Source: UMGS1124 sp045541255
GTDB lineage: Bacteria; Bacillota_I; Bacilli_A; RF39; UBA660
Length of the DNA stretch: 54,484 bases
Assembly: GCA_045541255.1 (NCBI GenBank)
Contig: JAZQIU010000057.1
Location: 1 to 54,484, forward strand
Reading direction: 5' to 3'
Numbering within the stretch: position 1 is the stretch's first letter; each line of letters starts with the position of its first letter. Shown piece after piece: positions 39,530-46,939 of this stretch. The position numbers and the translations under genes are program-made. Under the pieces are notes generated by a model. It worked only from the letters and a program-made list of their open reading frames with translations, had not been told where the DNA came from and made no database searches.

Positions 39530-41698
39530 CTAATTATTCGTAAGTATTTCTAATAATGATGTTTTTCTTGAGTTACTGTAATCATTATCAACTGAATAGA
39601 TAAATGCTTCTTTACTGCCAATTATAATTAAGCTCTTTTTTGCACGTGATATTCCGGTGTAAATTAATTTATTATATAACATTTTGCTATAAGTTTTTGA
39701 TATTGGCATTATTACATGATCAAATTCACTGCCTTGTGCTTTATGAACGCTAATTGCATAGGCGTGTTTTATGCTTGTTAACTCATCTCTTTTAAAAGAA
39801 ACTATATTATTATCAAAATTAACTCTTATAAAATCACTTTTACTATTTATATCAATATCGTAAATATATCCTATATCTCCGTTATATATACCTTTATCTA
39901 CGTCGTTGACTAGGTTTAAAATTTTATCATTAACTCTATATGTGATAGTTCCTATAACTGCTTCGTTTAAATTATCATCGTGTGGATTAAATATATTTTG
40001 TAGATTTATATTTAAGTTATCTATACCTATTTCTCCTTTATACATCGGAGCAAGTATTTGAATATTATTATCATTTAATCCTTTATCTAAAGATTTTTTA
40101 GCGATATCTAAAACAATTCTTTTTATATCTCTGGTATTACATTCTATAAAATTATAATCATCTTTTTTATCTAAATAATCACTTAATTCTTTATTTTTTA
40201 TTTCTTGAGCTAATACTGGTATATACGAATTATTACTTTGTCTATAAATGTTGTTAAGTCTTACGTGTTTAAATTTATTAGATTCTATCAAATCATTAAG
40301 TATTAATCCTGGTGATACGCTTGGTAATTGATATTCATCACCAACAAATACTATTTTTACATTTCTTTTTAAACCTTTTAAAAGACTATCAAAAAGAATA
40401 GTATCAATCATACTGGTTTCATCAATTATTACTAATTCATGATTGTTTTTATTAAATTCATTAATACCAAATGTATTGTTTTCTTTATTCCACTTTAAAT
40501 ATCTATGAATAGTAGAAGCACCAAAATTAGTTGTTTCACTCATTCTCTTAGCTGCACGTCCTGTAGGTGCAATAAGTGCAACTTTGTTTGCTAAACCACT
40601 ATCAGTTAGTTTATATACCAATTTATAAAGATTTAATATTCCATTTATAATTGTTGTCTTTCCAGTACCAGGACCTCCTGTAATAATAGTAATATTATTC
40701 TCAAATATACTTGTTATAGCACTAATTTGTTCGTCATTATATTTAATATCTAATTCACCTTCTAGTTTTTTTAGATATTTCTTTAAATTCTTTTCAGGGT
40801 ATATTTCTTTTTTATTTATCGCTTCTAAATTTTTAACTATATTTGTTTCTGCTTCATAATATTCTCTTAAATAATATTTATTATTTTTAATTACTATTTG
40901 TCCTTCATTTGATAACATACTAAAATATTCACTACTATCTATACTAATATTAAAATATTCATATAAACTTTTTGTGATTTCATCTTTATAAGAATAAGTA
41001 TCTCCATTATTAAATGTGATTCTTTTCATTGTTTCAACTAAACATGCTAAAATACGTAAATTTGTTGTTTCTTTATATATATTTAAATATATTTTATCTA
41101 ATGTTTTGAAATCAATTATATCTATTAAACTATATACATTATTTTCTACTATATTTAATATTCCATTACCATATATATTTATTAATTTCATACTTTCTTT
41201 TATTGTAAAACCATATTCTTTTAATTTTATTATTGTTTCGTTAGATTCATAATATTTTAGTATAGAATTATATATACTTTTTTTCTTAGCATCAGTGAGT
41301 TTTGGAATTAGATCTAAGTTATTAATATTTTCTTTGATTTTTTCTATTGCATTGTCACCTAATGTATTTACTATTTTTTCAGCTGTTTTTTCACCACAAC
41401 CTTTAATTAATGGACTAGTTAAAAAGTCAATTATGGCGTCATGCCCTGTTGGTACAATCTTTTCATAACTTGTAACACTATATTGATATCCATATCTATC
41501 ATGATAAACTAATGAACCATAAAATATATATGAATCGTCAATAGTTAGATCGGCAAAATAACCAGTAAATGTTACGCTTTTTTTCACTAGTTCTTCCATT
41601 TCAGGATCGTTAGTTTCAGTTATTTTAAATAATCCAACATTGTATCCTGTATCACCTTTAAATATAGATTGTTTAAATTTGCCTTTTATATAGTTCAC
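39530..41698 (-). CDS. recD2: RecD2-type 5'-3' DNA helicase
   Basis: 722 residues, the stand-alone RecD2/TraA-like helicase of Gram-positives. The N-terminal part (to about 330) contains an OB-like barrel and helix-hairpin-helix modules (LIKGCGEKTAEKIVNTLG). Walker A is ITGGPGTGKTTI, the DExx box LVIIDETSMID, motif III FVGDEYQLPSVSPG, and the SH3-like insertion precedes the final ISVHKAQGSEFDHVIMPIS. It unwinds DNA 5' to 3' in repair. GTG 41698 is preferred: GGTGAT fits it, and family proteins begin near NYIKGKF. The in-frame codons upstream overlap that site. Confidence 0.9.
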   Translation of the reverse strand: MNYIKGKFKQSIFKGDTGYNVGLFKITETNDPEMEELVKKSVTFTGYFADLTIDDSYIFYGSLVYHDRYGYQYSVTSYEKIVPTGHDAIIDFLTSPLIKGCGEKTAEKIVNTLGDNAIEKIKENINNLDLIPKLTDAKKKSIYNSILKYYESNETIIKLKEYGFTIKESMKLINIYGNGILNIVENNVYSLIDIIDFKTLDKIYLNIYKETTNLRILACLVETMKRITFNNGDTYSYKDEITKSLYEYFNISIDSSEYFSMLSNEGQIVIKNNKYYLREYYEAETNIVKNLEAINKKEIYPEKNLKKYLKKLEGELDIKYNDEQISAITSIFENNITIITGGPGTGKTTIINGILNLYKLVYKLTDSGLANKVALIAPTGRAAKRMSETTNFGASTIHRYLKWNKENNTFGINEFNKNNHELVIIDETSMIDTILFDSLLKGLKRNVKIVFVGDEYQLPSVSPGLILNDLIESNKFKHVRLNNIYRQSNNSYIPVLAQEIKNKELSDYLDKKDDYNFIECNTRDIKRIVLDIAKKSLDKGLNDNNIQILAPMYKGEIGIDNLNINLQNIFNPHDDNLNEAVIGTITYRVNDKILNLVNDVDKGIYNGDIGYIYDIDINSKSDFIRVNFDNNIVSFKRDELTSIKHAYAISVHKAQGSEFDHVIMPISKTYSKMLYNKLIYTGISRAKKSLIIIGSKEAFIYSVDNDYSNSRKTSLLEILTNN

Positions 41699-41770
41699 GA
41701 TTATCACCACTATTAATTATGGTAACATTTTTTTTATTAAAATTAAAGTTAAATATAAATTCTTTTAAAT

Positions 41771-41800
41771 AAAAAAGTAGCTTAAATTAATTAAACTACT
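41771..41800 (-). terminator. Terminator of the 346-residue orphan
   Basis: Minus strand AGTAG and CTACT close a stem with imperfect inner pairing (TTTAA/TTAAA), followed by T6. The hairpin includes the stop codon TAG. Confidence 0.65.
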
Positions 41801-42836
41801 CTGGTTTTAATTTTAATGAAATTATATTTACTTGTTCTTTATCTTTTTTTATTTTTTTAAAACAATTGGTAATTAATTGTGTGCTTATTTTGTCGTGTTT
41901 GTGTTCATCTAAGAATTTTTCTGATTCTAAAAATTCATGAAACTCATAATTTAAATCTCCTAATGTATCATCATCCAATAACATAAAACCAGCTCTTATG
42001 AAACACTCTCTTAATATACTTGATATAGCTATTTTCTCATTGGTGTAATCTAAATCACTCAATTGTAACATCCCTGATATTTGTAATACTGTTTTTTCTA
42101 AAGCGTATCCCTTTTTAAATATTTTAAATTTATCAGCATCCAGTTTATGTGCTAAAGCTTTATTAGATGAAATAAAATATAATGTTTCAGGAATATCAAA
42201 TTCTGTAAATAATAACCCTTCTTCAATTGTTTTATCAATAAAAGATAAATAGTATTTAGTGCTTATTAAATTGCCTTTATAATTATCATATTCTTTTTTA
42301 TTTAATAATTCTTTTATTATGTGCAAAACTGAATTAGAATAATCTTTATTAAACGCTGATTCCATCTCAATTGTAGCTTGTGTTGCTTTTTCGAATAATT
42401 CATTAGGATTATTTATTCCAATTAATTTCATTATGTTTTTTAAAAATATATCATTTGATATTTGTTCTGAAATCGTAAAATAAGATTGATGTTTTGTTGA
42501 AAGTATATTTAAAATTCTTCTTATAGTTTTGTTAGAATAATTTTGTCTTACAACACTTTCGCTATCAGTGTAAAATTCTTCAGGAACTTTTGTTTCAAAA
42601 ATATATTTTATCCAAGCTTGAATTTTTTCAGATGTTAAATTTGCGTTTTTATAAATGTTTTCTTCAACATCTAAAGCTATTGTTAAATAATCAAAATTTT
42701 TCTTAAATTCCTCAGTATTTTTACTTCCATTTATCTCTAATTCGCACATTCTTTTATATAATGTTTCTATTGATTTGGTTGTTTTTATAATACTTTCTAT
42801 TTGTTCATAATCGTTTTTTTCTAATTTATATGCCAT
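41796..42836 (-). CDS. Hypothetical helical protein, 346 residues
   Basis: Not recognised. It is predicted almost wholly alpha-helical, soluble and acidic/Lys-rich, with no signal peptide or membrane helix. Recognisable segments are SIETLYKRMCELEINGSKN, IRRILNILSTKHQSYFTISE and HKLDADKFKIFKKGYALEKT. The last third contains DEHKHDK, a possible but unproven metal site. AGGGG precedes ATG 42836. It is monocistronic with an extended -10 promoter and lies between recD2 and divIVA. No function is proposed. Confidence 0.7.
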   Translation of the reverse strand: MAYKLEKNDYEQIESIIKTTKSIETLYKRMCELEINGSKNTEEFKKNFDYLTIALDVEENIYKNANLTSEKIQAWIKYIFETKVPEEFYTDSESVVRQNYSNKTIRRILNILSTKHQSYFTISEQISNDIFLKNIMKLIGINNPNELFEKATQATIEMESAFNKDYSNSVLHIIKELLNKKEYDNYKGNLISTKYYLSFIDKTIEEGLLFTEFDIPETLYFISSNKALAHKLDADKFKIFKKGYALEKTVLQISGMLQLSDLDYTNEKIAISSILRECFIRAGFMLLDDDTLGDLNYEFHEFLESEKFLDEHKHDKISTQLITNCFKKIKKDKEQVNIISLKLKPE

Positions 42837-42890
42837 AAATAAAACCCCTTTTTTCTATATTTTTACATAGTTTCGTTTGAAACGGGTATT

Positions 42891-42920
42891 ATTTTATCAC
42901 ATTATTCACTATTTGTCCAA
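42891..42920 (-). promoter_or_regulatory. Promoter of the 346-residue orphan
   Basis: Minus strand TTGGAC (42915-42920), 18-bp spacer, extended TGA-TAAAAT (42891-42896). The leader then has GTTTC-AAAC-GAAAC, a small hairpin. Confidence 0.6.
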
Positions 42921-42929
42921 TTTTTCAAA

Positions 42930-42953
42930 ATAAAAAGACTAATAATAGTCTTA
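42930..42953 (-). terminator. Terminator of sepF-divIVA
   Basis: Minus strand AAGACTA, loop TTAT, TAGTCTT, then TTTATTTT. Confidence 0.88.
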
Positions 42954-43385
42954 TTCGTTCATATCTAATCTGTCAATATCATCTACTAAATTCATTTGAG
43001 TTTCTAAAATATCTCTAAGTCTTCTTTTGAATGTGATTACATTTCTTCTAAGTCTTTCTGCATCTCTTCTTGCAGTATCGGCTTCTAATAATGCGCTATT
43101 TATTATTCTATCTGCGTTTCTTTTTGCATCTTCAATTAGTTGCATTGATTCACTTCTTGCACTATTTCTTATTTGTTGTCCTGCGTCTTCTGCTACTAAT
43201 AACGCTCTATTAAAAGTACTTTCTAAAGATTTATAATGTTCTAATTCTGCTTTTAATTTTTCTATTTCTAAATCTTTAGATTTCATGTTATTAATCATAG
43301 ATTCAACTTGTTTAATAACATCGTCAATAAATTTATTTACTTCTTCTTTTTTATATCCAGAGAATGTTGTATTAAATTTCTCCAT
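42951..43385 (-). CDS. divIVA: DivIVA-family cell-pole/division protein
   Basis: 144 residues, shorter than Bacillus DivIVA (164). The N-terminal membrane-curvature domain has FNTTFSGYKKEEVNKFIDDV, with the GYxxxEV signature and a nearby aromatic. The rest is coiled coil (about 30-135) rich in Ala, Arg and Glu. DivIVA recruits partners to poles and septa (MinJ/MinD, RacA in sporulation) in related bacteria. It follows sepF by 23 bases, the conserved sepF-(ylmG)-divIVA order. AGGAT precedes ATG 43385. Confidence 0.93.
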   Translation of the reverse strand: MEKFNTTFSGYKKEEVNKFIDDVIKQVESMINNMKSKDLEIEKLKAELEHYKSLESTFNRALLVAEDAGQQIRNSARSESMQLIEDAKRNADRIINSALLEADTARRDAERLRRNVITFKRRLRDILETQMNLVDDIDRLDMNE

Positions 43386-43408
43386 ATAACCACATCCTAA
43401 TAACTATT

Positions 43409-43822
43409 TTAGAAATCTATTTCGCTTTCAAATTTAGTTTGCTTTTTTTCTTTTTCTTCTGCTTCACTCATCTTACCTTGAACATTAACATTGTTTGGAG
43501 TACATAAATATATTCCGTTTCCTAATTTTTGTAAGTCTCCACCAATAGCATATATAGTTCCAGTTAAGAAATCAATTAATCTTTTCGCTTGATCGCTTGT
43601 AACTCTTTTTAAATTAACAACTACTGAGTTTCTATTTTTTAAATAATCTGCTATTTGTTGACTTTCACTATATGCTCTAGGCTCAACAAGTATCATTTTA
43701 CTTCCTGTTTTACTTTCTTCTTCTTTTAATTGTTTATTGCTAACTGTATAGAAATTATCTTCTACAGCACTATCTTTTGTATCTCCGTCAAATAAAGCTT
43801 TTTTTATACCTTCAAATGCCAT
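43409..43822 (-). CDS. sepF: Cell division protein SepF
   Basis: 137 residues. The N-terminal amphipathic membrane-binding helix (MAFEGIKKALF) and the DUF552 core (MILVEPRAYSESQQIADYL, then VVVNLKRVTSDQAKRLIDFL, TGTIYAIGG) are complete. SepF anchors and bundles FtsZ filaments. AGGAGG is spaced for ATG 43822, and the frame above it has no site. Followed by divIVA. Confidence 0.93.
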   Translation of the reverse strand: MAFEGIKKALFDGDTKDSAVEDNFYTVSNKQLKEEESKTGSKMILVEPRAYSESQQIADYLKNRNSVVVNLKRVTSDQAKRLIDFLTGTIYAIGGDLQKLGNGIYLCTPNNVNVQGKMSEAEEKEKKQTKFESEIDF

Positions 43823-43851
43823 AATTACTATCCTCCTATGATTACTATTAT

Positions 43852-43881
43852 AGTATAACATAGTTTTAATAAATTAGTAAA
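43852..43881 (-). promoter_or_regulatory. Promoter of sepF-divIVA
   Basis: Minus strand TTTACT (43876-43881), 18-bp spacer, TATACT (43852-43857); TATAAT overlaps just downstream. Confidence 0.55.
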
Positions 43882-43901
43882 TATCTTTTTTTAAAAAATA
43901 G

Positions 43902-43929
43902 AAAACAACTTATTAATATAAGTTGTTTT
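43902..43929 (-). terminator. Terminator of the sortase cassette
   Basis: Minus strand AAAACAACTTAT pairs with ATAAGTTGTTTT around a short loop, then CTATTTTTT. It starts at the stop codon of the membrane-protein gene. Confidence 0.88.
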
Positions 43930-44521
43930 ATTCATAATCATCATTTAATCTAGGCAATTCCAATCTATCGGTTAAATATAAACCTACAATAAATGTTAAT
44001 ATATTTATAACTATCCATATCATAAATATTATTCCAGTTAATTGAAATATACTTAATAGTAAATCATTTTCATATATAGTCATAACATTATTTAAAACTA
44101 TATTAATCCCATTCATAGCAATAATATTGACAATAAATAATAATTCTATTATTATTCCAACCCATATATTAATATTTTTTTGTATATTACCACATTTTTT
44201 TATAGATAATATTTGTATAACAATTGTTATAAGTATCATGCTAAAATATTCTATAATTGATGGAAAATATGCTAATTTAAATATATTTGTTATATATATA
44301 TCAACTATATTAATTAGTGGTTTATAATAACTAAACATTGTGTATATTAATAATAATGCTATTATAAAACCATACAATACTTTTGTTTCCTTTTTATTCT
44401 TTCCATATAATAAATCTAATATAATTGCAACTATTAATAAAAGTACTAAAAATATTAATGAGTTATCTTTTAAAAATAGATATATTAAATTTATTTTATC
44501 AAACATTCCTGTGTCAACCAT
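43928..44521 (-). CDS. Hypothetical five-pass membrane protein of the sortase cassette
   Basis: 197 residues with about five membrane helices (for example LIFLVLLLIVAIILDLLYG and WVGIIIELLFIVNIIA) and short, Lys/Asn-rich loops; the C-terminal RLELPRLNDDYE is acidic and probably cytoplasmic. No family is recognised and no catalytic motif is visible. It lies 15 bases after the sortase gene, with a GGGGGG-type site before ATG 44521, and closes the three-gene unit. A role in export or assembly of the surface protein is a guess from context only. Confidence 0.7.
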   Translation of the reverse strand: MVDTGMFDKINLIYLFLKDNSLIFLVLLLIVAIILDLLYGKNKKETKVLYGFIIALLLIYTMFSYYKPLINIVDIYITNIFKLAYFPSIIEYFSMILITIVIQILSIKKCGNIQKNINIWVGIIIELLFIVNIIAMNGINIVLNNVMTIYENDLLLSIFQLTGIIFMIWIVINILTFIVGLYLTDRLELPRLNDDYE

Positions 44522-44536
44522 AAATAAACCCCCTTT

Positions 44537-45187
44537 TTAATTTTTATTTATAAGTTCTCCAATATAAATTGTTTGAGTACTATTATCATTTTTTGTACAA
44601 GTAATTAGAGTAATTGATGAAACCCCTTTTTTTCTTTTTATCTCTGCTTTACCTGTTTTTGCTATAGTATATATATCTGTAATTTGGTACGTATAAGTTG
44701 CACCATTATATTCTATATATACTTGTGCTCCTTTATTTATTAAATGTAATTTTTTAAAGTATGAAACACTTGAATTTCCAGAATGTGCTGCAAATATAAC
44801 ATTACCATTTTCTTTATCTGGATAATCTGATGCATTCAATATTTCTATATTTTTGCTAACAGTATTATATTTACTTTCTTTTTCTGTAAAACCTTTTCTT
44901 AAATTTATATCGGGTATATTTAAATAACCTATATATATTGATTTATTTTCTTCTTTAAATATATAACTAGTATCTTCTCTACTTTCTTCCTCATTATTCT
45001 CTTCTGTCATAATTGTTTCTTCATCTAATTCTTCTATATTTGCAATAGGTATTTCTTCATTATAATATAGTTCATTCATATAGTCATAAACTGCTATTTT
45101 TTTCGAATTAAAATACTCTGATGCAAATATAAATATTCCTATAAATAATATTATAAAACTAAATATTATTTTTTGATTTTTTGACAT
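44537..45187 (-). CDS. Sortase (cysteine transpeptidase), atypical, lacking an evident catalytic Arg
   Basis: 216 residues. An N-terminal membrane anchor (IIFSFIILFIGIFIF), an acidic extracellular linker (about 40-75) and a sortase barrel starting IGYLNIPDINL. The His is in FAAHSGNSS (His135), the Cys in ITLITCTKND (Cys197). In sortases an Arg follows the Cys by roughly 7-12 residues, but here the segment reads NDNSTQTIYIGEL with no Arg. The gene overlaps the upstream surface-protein gene by 29 bases, so the two are translationally coupled and that protein is the obvious substrate. Class is uncertain; size suggests B- or D-like. Confidence 0.85.
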   Translation of the reverse strand: MSKNQKIIFSFIILFIGIFIFASEYFNSKKIAVYDYMNELYYNEEIPIANIEELDEETIMTEENNEEESREDTSYIFKEENKSIYIGYLNIPDINLRKGFTEKESKYNTVSKNIEILNASDYPDKENGNVIFAAHSGNSSVSYFKKLHLINKGAQVYIEYNGATYTYQITDIYTIAKTGKAEIKRKKGVSSITLITCTKNDNSTQTIYIGELINKN

Positions 45188-46841
45188 TTCTTACTACTAA
45201 ACATGCACCAATGCTAAGTACAATAGCACCAATAACATATTTAAAAGTAGATGATAAACTAGTTATAGGACAATCTATTATATTATTTAACCAACTAACT
45301 TCAGTGTTAACTTCTTGACTTATTTCGATACTATCAACACCATCTAAATTACCAATATGAATTGTTCCGTCTTCGTCAGTGTAAATATCTTCATTATCAG
45401 TTGGATATCTTAACAAATAATCTTGAATATTAATTGAATCTCTTCTTATTTCTTTTCCATTTTCATGAACATATAATAATCCAGTTTCAGTTATTTCAAA
45501 GAATATTTCCATAGAGTCATCTGTATCTATAATACAATACAAACCTGGAGTTATAGTTATATCAACATATGATTCATTAGAACGGAATGAATGAACTATT
45601 TTATCATTTGAGTCATCCACAACTTTAATAATATTTGCGCTATCCTCTAAATTACTATAAATTCTTATAGAAAATTCTTCTTCATAATAATCATCTTCAT
45701 ATATATAATCGCTTTCATCTATTGTGATTTCTTGTACATAGCTACTATCTGTTACTGATATTAATTGTTTTTTAGGAATTTGATAATTAGTATCAGTTAC
45801 TCTTTCTAAAGTATAAACTCCTTCACTTAAAATATTATTTAAAGTTACATATGTTCTAGTTGTAGTAAATGTTGTTACTAAATCACTACTATTACATGTT
45901 GTTGTTGCACAATATCCTTCGTAAACACGATAAGATAATCCATTTATATAATTACCATTACTATTAACAATGCTTATTCTTACATTAGTATTTGTATTAG
46001 CAATGTCATCTATTTTTGCAACAATACTTTCTTCTATATTGCTTGAACTATTTGTATAAACTCTACCATAAATAGCATCATCGTAACCATAATTTGAATA
46101 TTTATATACTGAATAATTATATCCTGTTCCTGTTATATATATTTCAAAATCATCTTGATAATAACTTGTTAAACTAGTAGCTGGAATTCTAATTTGAAAT
46201 GAACCTTCTCCATCTTTAGAAATTGTATTATTGATTACAGTTGCACTTGAAGGTGCATTGTATAATCTAACGCTTGGAACTGAATTCAAATTTTTAGTTT
46301 CAACATCTATAACATTTGAATAATAATAATTCCCATTTTTAGTGAAAGTTATATCTTTATCAATAAATTTTATATAACTATTGTTAGTTGAATAAGTTTT
46401 TGCATTGTTTACTAGTTTATTAATATAATAGCAAACTGTATCGCTTGTATTATTAGAAATATACTCTTTCATACTTGAACTTATATTTACATTATTACCA
46501 TTTAAGTAATCTTCATACCAAAGAATGGCAACTTGAGCAATATAATAATTTTTATAACTGCTATTAGTTACAGAACTATTATTTACTATATAAGCATATC
46601 CAGCATTTACTTCTTCTGGATCTCTTAATGTTGTACTTGTTGTAAATCTTGTATTGTTATCTAATACATATAGATTGTAACTACTTGCTTGATGAAAATA
46701 TATTGGTAAACCTTCTATATATTCATATTTTGTACTACTTGCATAAGCAGTAATAGTACTTGAATAACTTGCTGCTTTAACATTAGTTGCAAAGCCTAAA
46801 ATACATGCTAAGCTTAATAAAATTTTGGAAAAATTTTTCAT
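45159..46841 (-). CDS. Surface protein, thioester-domain (TQxA)-like, probable sortase substrate
   Basis: 560 residues. Signal peptide 1-24 (KILLSLACILGFATNVKA). Residues about 40-150 resemble a thioester (TQxA) adhesin domain: GLPIYFHQASSYNLYVLDNN, then YYIAQVAILWYEDYLNG with Gln103. The Cys that should form the thioester appears replaced by Val59 (LYVLDN). Beta-sandwich regions follow, with two Cys pairs likely to form disulfides. The C-terminus is a sorting-signal-like end: DCPITS, a hydrophobic helix (FKYVIGAIVLSIGACLVV) and a basic tail (RNVKKSKNN), where CPITS replaces LPXTG. GAGG precedes ATG 46841. It overlaps the sortase gene by 29 bases. Confidence 0.75.
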   Translation of the reverse strand: MKNFSKILLSLACILGFATNVKAASYSSTITAYASSTKYEYIEGLPIYFHQASSYNLYVLDNNTRFTTSTTLRDPEEVNAGYAYIVNNSSVTNSSYKNYYIAQVAILWYEDYLNGNNVNISSSMKEYISNNTSDTVCYYINKLVNNAKTYSTNNSYIKFIDKDITFTKNGNYYYSNVIDVETKNLNSVPSVRLYNAPSSATVINNTISKDGEGSFQIRIPATSLTSYYQDDFEIYITGTGYNYSVYKYSNYGYDDAIYGRVYTNSSSNIEESIVAKIDDIANTNTNVRISIVNSNGNYINGLSYRVYEGYCATTTCNSSDLVTTFTTTRTYVTLNNILSEGVYTLERVTDTNYQIPKKQLISVTDSSYVQEITIDESDYIYEDDYYEEEFSIRIYSNLEDSANIIKVVDDSNDKIVHSFRSNESYVDITITPGLYCIIDTDDSMEIFFEITETGLLYVHENGKEIRRDSINIQDYLLRYPTDNEDIYTDEDGTIHIGNLDGVDSIEISQEVNTEVSWLNNIIDCPITSLSSTFKYVIGAIVLSIGACLVVRNVKKSKNNI

Positions 46842-46871
46842 ATTTCATACCTCTTTCTTTATTTGGGTCTT

Positions 46872-46899
46872 ATTATACACTATTTTTATAAAAATGCAA
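46872..46899 (-). promoter_or_regulatory. Promoter of the sortase cassette
   Basis: Minus strand TTGCAT (46894-46899), 16-bp spacer, TATAAT (46872-46877). Confidence 0.72.
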
Positions 46900-46910
46900 G
46901 TTTTTTAACA

Positions 46911-46939
46911 TTTTAAAAGAAGCATTAATTATGCTTCTT
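46911..46939 (-). terminator. Terminator of rpoBC
   Basis: Minus strand AAGAAGCAT, loop AATTA, ATGCTTCTT, then TTAAAA; it includes the rpoC stop codon. The T-tract is short, so some read-through to the sortase cassette is possible. Confidence 0.7.
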
